Shown here: positions 15,939-24,343 of the stretch, piece by piece
Layout: every line of letters begins with the position of its first letter
How positions within the stretch are numbered: position 1 is the first letter of the stretch
Source of the DNA: Janthinobacterium sp.
GTDB lineage: Bacteria > Pseudomonadota > Gammaproteobacteria > Burkholderiales > Burkholderiaceae_D
Assembly (NCBI RefSeq): GCF_009923995.1
Contig: NZ_RFSK01000006.1
Coordinates: forward strand, 1-64,000
Direction of reading: 5' to 3'
Length of the DNA stretch: 64,000 bases
Translations under genes and position numbers: made by a program
The notes under the pieces: generated by a model
What the model saw: the letters and a program-made list of their open reading frames with translations, nothing else
Databases searched by the model: none
What the model was told of the DNA's origin: nothing

Positions 15939-16942
15939 TGCGCGCGCGCACGGAGATCGCCGCCGAACAGGCCGCGCACTGGGTCGTGCAGCTGAGCGCG
16001 GACGATCCGGCCGAGCGCGAGCGGGCGCGGGCCGGCTACGCCGCGTGGAAGGCGGCCGACCCGCTGCATGCGACGACGGCGGCCGACATGGAAATCCTGC
16101 TGGCGCAGTTGAGCGCCGTGCGCGCGCCGGCCGGCGGCGACCACCGTCCCGCGCGCGCCGCGCTGGCCGCCATCGCACCCAGACGCCAGCGCCTGCGCCA
16201 GCTGGCCGCCGCCAGCGCCGTGGCCGTGCTGGTCATCGGCAGCGCCATGCTGGCCAGCGAACGCCCCGCCTACCTGCTGGCCGACCTGCGCAGCCCCACG
16301 GGGCAATGGCGCACGCATACGCTGGCCGACGGCAGCCGCCTGACCCTGGGCAGCGACAGCGCCGTCAATGTGCATTTCAGCGCGGGCGAGCGGCATGTGG
16401 AACTGGTGCGTGGCGATATCCTCGTCGACGTGGCCAAGGATGCGCAGCGCCCCTTCTTCGTCGACAGCGGCCAGGCGGCGATCCGCGCGCTGGGCACGCG
16501 CTTCACGGTGCGCAGGGACGACGACGCCACGATATTGAGCATGCTGGAGTCAAAAGTATCGGCGCAGGTGCCGCAGCATCCGGCCAGCATCGTGCAGGCG
16601 GGCCAGCGCGCGCGCATCACGCGCGATGGCGTGGGGCCGCTGACGGCCATCGATGCGGCCAGCGTGCAGGAAGCGTGGCGCGCGCACCAGCTGGTGGTCG
16701 ATGACCAGCCGCTGGCCGAGGTGCTCGACGAACTGGCGCGCCACCGCCCCGGCCAGCTGCATTACGACCGGGCGCAGATCGCCGGCATCCGCGTGGCCGC
16801 CGTGCTGCCGCTGGACGACACGGACAAGGCTCTGCAGCTGCTGATCGACAATTTCCCCCAGCTGCGCATCCGCATGCTGACGCGCTACCTGGTGATGGTC
16901 GACGCGCCCGCCAGCGCCCTCGCAAAAAATAAACAGAAATAA
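15935..16942 (+). CDS. fecR: FecR-type anti-sigma / sigma regulator
   Basis: This single-pass inner-membrane regulator of 335 residues passes the receptor signal to FecI. The cytoplasmic N-terminal DUF4880-type region (AAHWVVQLSADDPAERERA, then AAWKAADPLHATTAADME) is followed by one membrane segment at about residues 88-108. A periplasmic FecR domain (WRTHTLADGSRLTLGSDSAV, then ERHVELVRGDILVDVAKD, TRFTVRRDDDATILSMLE) ends in an STN-like tail. The start at 15935 overlaps the fecI stop; a second Met follows directly. The TonB receptor is 72 bp downstream. Confidence 0.9.
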   Translation: MMRARTEIAAEQAAHWVVQLSADDPAERERARAGYAAWKAADPLHATTAADMEILLAQLSAVRAPAGGDHRPARAALAAIAPRRQRLRQLAAASAVAVLVIGSAMLASERPAYLLADLRSPTGQWRTHTLADGSRLTLGSDSAVNVHFSAGERHVELVRGDILVDVAKDAQRPFFVDSGQAAIRALGTRFTVRRDDDATILSMLESKVSAQVPQHPASIVQAGQRARITRDGVGPLTAIDAASVQEAWRAHQLVVDDQPLAEVLDELARHRPGQLHYDRAQIAGIRVAAVLPLDDTDKALQLLIDNFPQLRIRMLTRYLVMVDAPASALAKNKQK

Positions 16943-17014
16943 TCGGCATGCGCGGTTCCACTTTGCGCATCTCGTGCGTCAAGGCAGCTGAGATCATTCA
17001 AAAAAGGCTGTCAC

Positions 17015-19486
17015 ATGTACGTTCCCGCTTCGTCCCCGACTCCCCTGCGCACGCGTTTGCGCCCGCTGGCCCTGGCCGCCCTGCTGCTGGCAAGTGCCGG
17101 CATGCACGCCCAGGCGTTCGCCCAGACGGCACCCGCCGACGCCAGCTACAGCATTCCCGCCGGCCCGCTGGCCGGCGCCCTGAACCGCTATGCGCAGCAG
17201 GCCGGCGTGTCCATCGTCATCGACGCCGCCAAGGTGCAGGGCCTGAGCACCGCCGGCCTGCAAGGCAGCTACGCCATCGACGACGGCTTCGCCGCGCTGC
17301 TGCGCGGCAGCGGCTACGCCATCGGCAAGACGCCCACCGGCTATGTGCTGGTGGCCGCGCCGGCAGCCGCGCCCACGGCCGCCGCCACATCGGCATCGGC
17401 GGCCGAGCGCACCATGCCCTCGATTACCGTCATCGGCCAGGCCGAGCAAGGCGCCACCACGGAAGGCAGCGGCTCCTACACGGCGCGTAGCATCACCATC
17501 GGCAAGGGCGAGCAGGCGATGAAGGACATCCCGCAGTCGGTGAGCGTGCTGACGCGCCAGCGCCTGGACGACCAGGGCATCACGGACTTGCGCGAAGCCG
17601 TCAATAACGTCACCGGCGTGGTCGGCGTGCATGGCGTGGGGCCGGGCGTGGTCATCACGGCGCGCGGCTTCCAGATCGACCAGTGGCAGTACGATGGCGT
17701 GCCCATCGACCGCAACACCTACGCGCTGGGTAACTGGGGCCAGGAAAACATGGTCATCTACGACCGCCTGGAAGTGCTGCGGGGCGCCTCCGGCATGCTG
17801 GTCGGCACGGGCAGCCCCGGCGGCTCCGTCAACCTGGTGCGCAAGCGCCCGCTGGCCACGCGCGCCATCACGCTGACGGGCCGCGCCGGCTCCTGGGACC
17901 ACTACGGCGCCCAGGTCGACATCAGCAGCCCCCTGAACGCGGAAGGCACCCTGCGCGGGCGCGCCATCGTCGATGAAGACGACAGCCATTCCTTCATCGA
18001 CCAGGTGTGGAGCAAGAACCGCACCCTGTACGCGGCGCTCGACTATGACCTGGCGCCCGCCACCACCATCGGTCTGGCGGCCAGCCATGTCAAGGCCCAT
18101 GGCCGCCCCACCTTCATCGGCCTGCCCCGCTACGCGGACGGCAGCGAACTGCCGCTGCCGCGCTCCACCTTCACGGGCGCCGACTGGAACCGCAGCCAGG
18201 TGGAACAGAGCACCGTCTACCTGGACCTGGAACACCACTTCAATACGCAATGGAGCCTGAAGGCCTCGGCCCTGGGCACGAATGAAAGCACCAGTTCCAC
18301 GCACCAGCGCACGGCCTTTGCCATCAATCCCGATGGCAAAGGCGCGCGCTATGGCGACTTTTCCACCGATTTCGATAACCGCAAGCGCGGCATCGACGCC
18401 TTCGTGCGCGGCAAATTCAACGCCCTGGGCATCGCGCAGGAAGTCGTCGTCGGCGCCAGCTATGTCAGCTTCACCTCCAACGACCGCTATGCCCGCGCAT
18501 GGGAAACGGGTGCCGATATCTTCCATATCAAGCACGATCGTCCGTGGCAGGACTTCGACACCATCGCCGCGCGCCCGGCGGGCGTGACCAGCTACAGCAC
18601 CTACGACATGCGCCAGAAAGGCCTGTACGCCACCTGGAACGGCCAGCTGACGAGCAATCTGAAAGCCCTGCTGGGCGGGCGCTTCAGCTGGTACGACTTC
18701 CTGTATGCCACGCCGGACGGCTACCGCGACGCCACCCGCACCACGGCCAAGTTCACGCCATCGGTGGGCCTGATTTATGCATTGACGCCGCAATGGTCGG
18801 CCTACGCCAGCTATGCGGACGTGTTCCAGCCGCAGACGAACCACGATGTGGCAGGCAAGACCCTCAAGCCGATCACGGGCAGCAGCTACGAGGGCGGCAT
18901 CAAGGGCGAACTGCTGGATGGCACGGTCAACACCTCGCTGGCCGTGTTCCGCTATGACCACAAGGACCGCGCCGTCACCGATTACGCTGCCGGTTTCGCC
19001 TGCGACGGCTGGTACTGCTCGCGCGCTTCGGGCAAGGTGCGCAGCCAGGGCCTGGAAGCGGAAGTGTCGGGCGAAGTGGCGCGCGGCCTGCAGCTGTCGG
19101 CCGGCTATGCCTACACGACGACGACCTACCTCGACGACCCGGACAACAAGGGCGAGGTCTTCTCCACGTGGACGCCGAAGCACATGCTGCGCCTTTGGTC
19201 CAGCTATACCCTGCCCGGCGCGTGGGACAAGTTCAGCGTGGGCGCCGGCGCCAGCCTGCAAAGCCATACGCTCGACACGGAGCGCACCTTCAAGGTGGCC
19301 GGTTTCTCGATCTGGAATGCGCGCCTGGGCTGGCAGGCCACGCCGCAGGTGGCCGTGTCGGTCAACGTCAACAATGTGTTCGACAAGCGCTACATCATCC
19401 CGTCCTACAACACCACCGGGTCGAACAACTACTATGGCGACCCGCGCAACGTGCAGTTCACCGTGAAGTACACGCCGAAGTGGTAG
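17015..19486 (+). CDS. TonB-dependent ferric-siderophore receptor with signalling domain
   Basis: This outer-membrane receptor of 823 residues is of the transducer (FpvA/FecA-like) class. A signal peptide ends near AFAQT. It is followed by an STN signalling domain at about residues 45-110 (YSIPAGPLAGALNRYAQQAG), a linker with the TonB box region SITVIGQ, then the plug with KDIPQSVSVLTRQRLDDQG and EVLRGASGMLVGTGSPGG, and the beta-barrel ending in KYTPKW with a terminal aromatic residue. The signalling domain and the fecIR pair upstream make a full cell-surface signalling system. The ligand, probably a hydroxamate or catecholate siderophore, cannot be read from sequence. A strong terminator follows. 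Confidence 0.92.
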   Translation: MYVPASSPTPLRTRLRPLALAALLLASAGMHAQAFAQTAPADASYSIPAGPLAGALNRYAQQAGVSIVIDAAKVQGLSTAGLQGSYAIDDGFAALLRGSGYAIGKTPTGYVLVAAPAAAPTAAATSASAAERTMPSITVIGQAEQGATTEGSGSYTARSITIGKGEQAMKDIPQSVSVLTRQRLDDQGITDLREAVNNVTGVVGVHGVGPGVVITARGFQIDQWQYDGVPIDRNTYALGNWGQENMVIYDRLEVLRGASGMLVGTGSPGGSVNLVRKRPLATRAITLTGRAGSWDHYGAQVDISSPLNAEGTLRGRAIVDEDDSHSFIDQVWSKNRTLYAALDYDLAPATTIGLAASHVKAHGRPTFIGLPRYADGSELPLPRSTFTGADWNRSQVEQSTVYLDLEHHFNTQWSLKASALGTNESTSSTHQRTAFAINPDGKGARYGDFSTDFDNRKRGIDAFVRGKFNALGIAQEVVVGASYVSFTSNDRYARAWETGADIFHIKHDRPWQDFDTIAARPAGVTSYSTYDMRQKGLYATWNGQLTSNLKALLGGRFSWYDFLYATPDGYRDATRTTAKFTPSVGLIYALTPQWSAYASYADVFQPQTNHDVAGKTLKPITGSSYEGGIKGELLDGTVNTSLAVFRYDHKDRAVTDYAAGFACDGWYCSRASGKVRSQGLEAEVSGEVARGLQLSAGYAYTTTTYLDDPDNKGEVFSTWTPKHMLRLWSSYTLPGAWDKFSVGAGASLQSHTLDTERTFKVAGFSIWNARLGWQATPQVAVSVNVNNVFDKRYIIPSYNTTGSNNYYGDPRNVQFTVKYTPKW

Positions 19487-19511
19487 GCTGACGCGCCGCG
19501 CTGCCGGCATG

Positions 19512-19546
19512 GGCGGGCACGGCATCCAGCCGCGCCCGCCTTTTTT
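19512..19546 (+). terminator. Terminator after the TonB receptor
   Basis: GGCGGGCACGG pairs with CCGCGCCCGCC (one mismatch, arms 19512-19522 and 19530-19540) and is followed by six T. It separates the receptor from the phytase gene. Confidence 0.85.
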
Positions 19547-19595
19547 GTATTCGGTGCTAGGCTTGCATCCAAGAAATTATCCACCGAGAAAAACC

Positions 19596-21164
19596 ATGCC
19601 CCCATCGCTCCCCCTGCCCGCCTTGCTGCTGGCCCTGGCCTGCTGCACCGGCCCCGCCCTGGCCGCCGACGGCTATTACCAGACCAAGACGCCATATGCG
19701 CCGCAGCAGGACCCGGCCACGTATGCCGCGCCGCCGGACGGTTTCCAGCCCATCTACACCCAGCTGGTGGCGCGCCACGGCTCGCGCGGACTCACCGGCA
19801 TGAAGAACGACGCGGCCCTGTATGCGATGTGGCAGCAGGCCGCCGCGCAGGAGGCGCTCACGCCCCTGGGGCGCGAACTGGGGCCCGACATCCTGGCGCT
19901 GATGAAGGCGAATGCCCTGCTTGGCTATGGCGTGGCGGGCATCGAAACACCCGGCTACGGCAATCTGTCGCAGACGGGTATCGAGGAACACCGGCAGCTG
20001 GCCGTGCGCATGCTGGCGCGCCTGCCCGCCCTGTTCGCGCAGGTGGGACAGGCGGCGGCGACGGCGCCGCGCCAGCTCGTCACCATCAACTCGGGCGTGG
20101 ACCGCGCGCGGGACAGCGCGCGCTTCTTCACGCAATCGCTGCTGGAGCACGCGCCCGCGCTGGCGCCCTTGCTCTATCTGCCGCCGGCGCCGGCGCCTTA
20201 CCCGCAAGGACGCAAGGCCGTGGCGCAGCCCGATGGCGTCAACCGCTTCCTGCTGTACGCGCACAAGCTGGCGCCGCAAACGGACCTGGTCAGCGATCCG
20301 GCCAACCCGTACTACGCCACCTACGGCGCCAGCCAGGCTTACCAGCGCTATGAAAAGACCAAGCAGCTGCACGCCCTGATGGATGCCCCGGCCCGGCTGC
20401 CGGAAGCGGCCGCGCATGCGCGCCACGTGCTCGAACGGCTGTTTGCGCCCGCCTTCCTCGACCAGCTCGCGCGCGGCACCAGCAGCTATGCGGACACGGG
20501 CAGCTACACCTTCACCAGCGAGGACGGCAAGCTGACACGCACCATGACGGGCAGCGGCAAGACCGCTATCCGCAGCCTGAATGCGGCGGCCACCAAACTG
20601 TATGAGCTATATGCCATCGCCGCCGGCCTGCGCCATGAAGTGCCGGCCGATTTCGGCCGCTACATGCCGGCCGAGGATGCACGCTATTACGCGTCCGTCG
20701 CCGACCACGAGGATTTCTACCAGAAGGGTCCGGCCACCACGGACAGCAAGGGCGTCACCTGGCGCTTTGCACTGGCCTTGCGCGAGGATTTTTTCAATGA
20801 GGTCGACGCGCTGGCCAGGGGCGACCTGCGCCACGCGGCCAAGCTGCGCTTCACGCACGCCGAAATGATCATCCCCCTCGCCTCGGCCATGGGCTTGCCG
20901 CAGGCGCTGGCCCCCTTGCCCGCGGCGACGCCCTACAGCTACGCCGACAATCCCTGGCGCGGTGCGCAAGTGTCGCCGCTGGCGGCCAACATGCAGTGGG
21001 ATGTCTACCGCAACGGCGAAGGCCGGCTCATCGTGCGCCTGCTGTACAACGAAAAGGAAACGCCGTTCCAGGCGGCCTGCGATGGCGCCCGCACCGCGCC
21101 CGGCAGCGTGTTCTACGACTACGCGGGACTGAAAGCCTGCTACGGCCACGTGGCGCTACCGTAG
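19596..21164 (+). CDS. Secreted histidine acid phosphatase, MINPP/phytase-like
   Basis: This periplasmic or secreted phosphatase of 522 residues has a Sec signal peptide ending CTGPALAADG. The phosphohistidine motif LVARHGSRG lies at about residue 60 and the proton-donor motif THAEMIIPL at about residue 420. The HAE form (rather than HD) is typical of multiple inositol polyphosphate phosphatases, so a phytate-degrading activity is the likely role, releasing phosphate and metal from myo-inositol hexakisphosphate. The start at 19596 is chosen because the upstream in-frame Met lies before the terminator hairpin and gives no signal peptide. It follows the iron receptor but is separated by a terminator. 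Confidence 0.82.
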   Translation: MPPSLPLPALLLALACCTGPALAADGYYQTKTPYAPQQDPATYAAPPDGFQPIYTQLVARHGSRGLTGMKNDAALYAMWQQAAAQEALTPLGRELGPDILALMKANALLGYGVAGIETPGYGNLSQTGIEEHRQLAVRMLARLPALFAQVGQAAATAPRQLVTINSGVDRARDSARFFTQSLLEHAPALAPLLYLPPAPAPYPQGRKAVAQPDGVNRFLLYAHKLAPQTDLVSDPANPYYATYGASQAYQRYEKTKQLHALMDAPARLPEAAAHARHVLERLFAPAFLDQLARGTSSYADTGSYTFTSEDGKLTRTMTGSGKTAIRSLNAAATKLYELYAIAAGLRHEVPADFGRYMPAEDARYYASVADHEDFYQKGPATTDSKGVTWRFALALREDFFNEVDALARGDLRHAAKLRFTHAEMIIPLASAMGLPQALAPLPAATPYSYADNPWRGAQVSPLAANMQWDVYRNGEGRLIVRLLYNEKETPFQAACDGARTAPGSVFYDYAGLKACYGHVALP

Positions 21165-21166
21165 TC

Positions 21167-21194
21167 AAAAAAAAACCGCCAGCGGGGCTGGCGG
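21167..21194 (-). terminator. Terminator between convergent phytase and MHS transporter genes
   Basis: CCGCCAGC (21176-21183) and GCTGGCGG (21187-21194) form a hairpin preceded on the plus strand by nine A, which is a T-run for the minus-strand transporter transcript. Confidence 0.8.
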
Positions 21195-21223
21195 CTTTCG
21201 GGAGCCACAGGCTCGCAGCGGTA

Positions 21224-22510
21224 TTACTGCCAGGCTTCCTTGCCCGTGCGCGGCTTGCCCACCATCAGCAGGGCGGCCAAGGTCAGCACGGCGGCCAGCG
21301 ACAGGTAATAGCCCACGTACTGCAAGCCGTAATTCGTCGCCAGCCAGGTGGCGATGTACGGCGCCAGCGAGGCGCCCAAAATACCTGCCAGATTGAACGT
21401 CAGCGACGCGCCCGTGTAGCGCACCTCGGGCGGGAACAGCTCGGACAGCAGGGTGCCCAGCGGTCCGTAGGTCATGCCCATCAGGCCCAGGCCCACGGCC
21501 ATGAAGATCGTCACTTCCCACGTCACGCCGGAGCCGAACATGGGCGCCAGCACGAGGCCGAAGATGGCGATGGCGACGGACACCCAGATCATGGTCGAAC
21601 GGCGGCCGCGGCGGTCGGCCAGCACGGCCGAAAACGGGATCGTCAAGGCAAAGAACAGCACGGCGAACAGCTGGACGATGAGGAATTCCTTGCGCGTGAA
21701 GCCCAGCTTGGTCGTGCCCCAGCTCAGCGCGAACACCGTCATCAGGTAGAACAGCACGAAGGTGGCCAGGGCGATGATGGTGCCGAGGAACAGCATGCGG
21801 CCATGCTGGCGGAACACGGTGGCCACCGGCAGTTTCACGACTTCGTTCTTGTCGATGACTTTCTGGAAGTCCGGCGTTTCCGTGATCTTCAGGCGCACGT
21901 ACAGGCCGACGATGACCAGCAGCGCGCTGGCGAGGAAGGGGATGCGCCAGCCATAGCTGAAGAATTGCGCATCGGTCAGGGTTTCGCTAAGCAGCAGGAA
22001 GATGCCGCCCGACAGGAAGAAGCCGATCGGCGCGCCCAGCTGCGGGAACATGCCGTACCAGGCGCGCTTGCCCGGTGGCGCGTTTTCCGTCGCCAGCAGC
22101 ACCGCGCCGCCCCACTCGCCGCCCAGGCCCAGGCCCTGGCCGAAACGGCACAGCGCCAGCAGCAGCGGCGCCAGCGTGCCAATGGCGGCATAGGTCGGCA
22201 GCAAGCCGATGATGACGGTGGAAATGCCCATGGTCAGCAGGGCCGCCACCAGGGTCGCCTTGCGGCCGATGCGGTCGCCGAAGTGGCCGAACACGGCCGA
22301 GCCGATGGGGCGGGCGAAGAAGGCGATGGCGAACGTGGCCAGCGACTGCAGCACGGCGGCCGACGGGTCGCCGGCGGGGAAGAACAGTTTCGGGAACACC
22401 AGCACGGCGGCGGTGGCGTAGATATAAAAGTCAAAGAACTCGATGGTGGTGCCGATCAGGCTGGCGAACAGCACCGTGCCGGGGGAATTTTTCTTGGGGG
22501 GGGTGCTCAT
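21224..22510 (-). CDS. MFS transporter, metabolite:H+ symporter (MHS) family
   Basis: This inner-membrane transporter of 428 residues has 12 predicted membrane segments. The MHS features are TTIEFFDFYIYATAAV in segment 1, GHFGDRIGRKATL in the 2-3 loop, CRFGQGLGLGGEWGGAVLL, and the repeat loop DRRGRRSTMIW in the second half. Members move small organic acids with protons (shikimate, citrate, alpha-ketoglutarate, proline-betaine). The exact substrate is not evident and no catabolic gene is adjacent. Its stop is 30 bp from the terminator hairpin shared with the phytase gene. Confidence 0.88.
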   Translation of the reverse strand: MSTPPKKNSPGTVLFASLIGTTIEFFDFYIYATAAVLVFPKLFFPAGDPSAAVLQSLATFAIAFFARPIGSAVFGHFGDRIGRKATLVAALLTMGISTVIIGLLPTYAAIGTLAPLLLALCRFGQGLGLGGEWGGAVLLATENAPPGKRAWYGMFPQLGAPIGFFLSGGIFLLLSETLTDAQFFSYGWRIPFLASALLVIVGLYVRLKITETPDFQKVIDKNEVVKLPVATVFRQHGRMLFLGTIIALATFVLFYLMTVFALSWGTTKLGFTRKEFLIVQLFAVLFFALTIPFSAVLADRRGRRSTMIWVSVAIAIFGLVLAPMFGSGVTWEVTIFMAVGLGLMGMTYGPLGTLLSELFPPEVRYTGASLTFNLAGILGASLAPYIATWLATNYGLQYVGYYLSLAAVLTLAALLMVGKPRTGKEAWQ

Positions 22511-23158
22511 TTACTGCGCTCCTTGGGGAGGGTGTCTAAAGGCCATTCTCTGGATGTTTTTTCAGGCAGCAGCACAGCACGTTGTCTAGGCGCGCGGTTC
22601 ACCTATCATATCCGTGCGCAGCGGGATTTGCGGCGAATTTGCTATTAAATTCGCAAACAAATTCCACGCAGCAACACGCCGTTGTTAACGGCAGGCAACG
22701 GTGAACAAACGCGCGCTATCGCGCCGTGATCAGTGCTGATCAGAGAAACAACGGTCGTGCGCCATCCGGTTACCCGGGGCACGGCAGGAAAGGCGTCAGG
22801 GGATGGGCGACGTGTATCAGGCCCGGCGTATCGCCAGGCATTCCGTACCAGACCCGCGCGTCGGCATCGCGGCATCGGTCATTTGTGGTGAATCCTTGCC
22901 TGCGGCCCCTCCGGGTGGAGCGGGCCGGCGATGATCGCGCCTGCATCACGAAGGATGCGGTTGATCTTGCTGTAAGCGGCCCATGATACGCGCAGTGCTG
23001 CGGTGCGGCAAGAAGTTGTGGACAACTGCCGGGGTCTGACCCGGCGGGTCTGCCCCCAGGTGATGCGGCAATCAGCGCAAATGTCTTTGAAGTGCAAACC
23101 CCAACCGCAAGGGCCGGGGTCGGACCCTCAGGGTCCGACCCCAGTATTTGACGTTGGG
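22511..23158. other. 648-bp gap without a convincing gene
   Basis: The gap lies between the MHS transporter start and the thioredoxin stop. It contains the transporter promoter region, an isolated dyad TGATCAGTGCTGATCA at 22727-22742, and two palindromic repeat copies at 23031-23142. A short plus-strand frame at 22726-22986 has no ribosome binding site or recognisable domain and is not called. Confidence 0.6.
23031..23142. repeat. Intergenic palindromic elements, copies 5 and 6
   Basis: Copy 5 (23031-23057) reads GGGGTCTGACCCGG, then CGGGTCTGCCCCC. Copy 6 (23116-23142) is a 13-bp perfect arm GGGGTCGGACCCT, one base, then its complement AGGGTCCGACCCC. The G-for-A and T-for-G changes in copy 6 occur in both arms, showing compensatory change that preserves the stem. 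Confidence 0.65.
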
Positions 23159-23488
23159 TTAATTTGCCCTTGGGTTAATCATCTTGAACGCCTGCGCGAT
23201 CTCCGCGCTGTCGAGCGGGCGCACGAGGCGCGCCACTTCCTGGCCGTCCTTGAGGAAAATCAAGGTTGGCCACAGTTTCACCCGGAACGAGCGTCCCAGC
23301 GCGCGGCCGGGGCCGTCTTCCACGCGGATATGCGGTACCCCGGGGTGCTGCGCGAAAGCGGCGGCCAGCGGCGCCTGGGTGGCGCGGCAATGCCCGCACC
23401 AGCCCGTGCCGAATTCCAGCAAGGCCGGGCCCGTCAAGGCATCGATCTCGGCGCGCGTGGCTTGCGCCACGGCATACGTGTCGTTCAT
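23159..23488 (-). CDS. Thioredoxin-fold protein
   Basis: This small cytoplasmic thioredoxin-like protein of 109 residues has the active site GTGWCGHC at about residues 25-32 and the cis-Pro motif LWPTLIFLKDGQEVARLVR. It has no signal peptide. The start MNDTYAV at 23488 has a GGAG-type site upstream (ATCAAGGAGATGCTC); Met codons three and two codons upstream overlap that site. It may be a dedicated reductant of unknown partners. A terminator upstream (23515-23551) separates it from the hydrolase gene. Confidence 0.82.
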   Translation of the reverse strand: MNDTYAVAQATRAEIDALTGPALLEFGTGWCGHCRATQAPLAAAFAQHPGVPHIRVEDGPGRALGRSFRVKLWPTLIFLKDGQEVARLVRPLDSAEIAQAFKMINPRAN

Positions 23489-23514
23489 CATGAGCATCTC
23501 CTTGATTCAACATT

Positions 23515-23551
23515 AAAAAAGCCCGCAAGGCGATTCTGCGCCATGCGGGCT
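23515..23551 (-). terminator. Terminator after the fumarylpyruvate-hydrolase-like gene
   Basis: AGCCCGCA (23520-23527) pairs with TGCGGGCT (23544-23551). The A-run at 23515-23520 is a T-run for the minus strand. Confidence 0.75.
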
Positions 23552-23576
23552 GGACGTGCCGTGCGCCAGAGCGCTT

Positions 23577-24272
23577 TTATACGACTTTCACGCGCACCGT
23601 CTCCAGGCCATCGATGGCCCCCACCAGTTCGTCGCCGCGCTGCACGGGCGCCACGCCCGCCGGCGTGCCCGTGTAGATCAGGTCGCCAGGCTGCAAGGTG
23701 AAATATTTCGACAGGTCGGCGATGGTTTCGGCCACGTTCCAGATCAGCATGTCGATGGTGCTGCCTTGACGCAGATCACCGTTGACGTGCAGGGTGATGG
23801 CGGCATGGCCGATGTCGCCCGCCTGCGCGGCCGGGGTGATGGGGCCGATCGGCGCCGAATGCTCGAATGCCTTGCCCGTATCCCAGGGACGGCCCAGCTT
23901 TTTCGCTTCGCCCTGCAGGTCGCGGCGCGTCATGTCCAGGCCCACGGCGTAGCCCCACACGTGGCTCAGCGCGTCATCGACGCCGATGTCGCTGCCGCCC
24001 TTGCCGATGGCCACCACCAGTTCCATTTCGTGCTGGAAGTCGCGGGTTTGCGGCGGATATGGCAATGCGCCCGTCGTGCCGGCTGGCACGGGCAGGATGG
24101 CATCGCTTGGTTTCATGAAGAAGAACGGCGCCTCGCGGCCCGTGTGGCCCATTTCCTTGGCGTGGTCGACATAGTTGCGGCCGACGCAATAGATGCGGTG
24201 GACGGGAAAGGCATCGGCGCTGCCGGCGACGGGTACGCTGGCTGGAATCGGTGCGGGAATGACATACGGCAT
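23577..24272 (-). CDS. Fumarylacetoacetate hydrolase family, fumarylpyruvate-hydrolase-like
   Basis: This 231-residue member of the FAH superfamily hydrolyses beta-diketo acids with a divalent metal. FPVHRIYCVGRNYVDHAKEM, FFFMKPSDAI, the metal Glu pair in FQHEMELVVAIG, and the end motif LQPGDLIYTGTPAGVAPV are characteristic. The closest named relatives by pattern are NagK-type fumarylpyruvate hydrolases of gentisate breakdown, but no gentisate dioxygenase is in the window. It lies 71 bp downstream of the pca-associated MHS transporter with a palindrome in between, so it may be a separate unit. Confidence 0.82.
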   Translation of the reverse strand: MPYVIPAPIPASVPVAGSADAFPVHRIYCVGRNYVDHAKEMGHTGREAPFFFMKPSDAILPVPAGTTGALPYPPQTRDFQHEMELVVAIGKGGSDIGVDDALSHVWGYAVGLDMTRRDLQGEAKKLGRPWDTGKAFEHSAPIGPITPAAQAGDIGHAAITLHVNGDLRQGSTIDMLIWNVAETIADLSKYFTLQPGDLIYTGTPAGVAPVQRGDELVGAIDGLETVRVKVV

Positions 24273-24307
24273 GGAAACTCCTGATCGGCAGGGAAACAGC
24301 GAAAATA

Positions 24308-24327
24308 GGCGGCACCGCGGTGCCGCC
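24308..24327 (-). terminator. 20-bp perfect palindrome between transporter and hydrolase genes
   Basis: GGCGGCACCG is followed directly by CGGTGCCGCC. On the minus strand TATTTTC follows, so a terminator after the pcaT-like gene is likely. Confidence 0.55.
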
Positions 24328-24343
24328 CAATTCTACGGCAATT

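Noticed and set aside
16994-19525. Long minus-strand open frame of 843 codons over the TonB receptor
   Set aside because: It is antisense to a receptor with clear motifs and has a His/Arg/Ala composition typical of a GC-rich shadow frame.
20996-22648. Plus-strand 550-codon open frame over the MHS transporter
   Set aside because: Low-complexity Gln/His/Arg-rich translation, antisense to a transporter with full family motifs.
22726-22986. Short plus-strand open frame in the gap after the MHS transporter
   Set aside because: No ribosome binding site, domain or coupling to neighbours.
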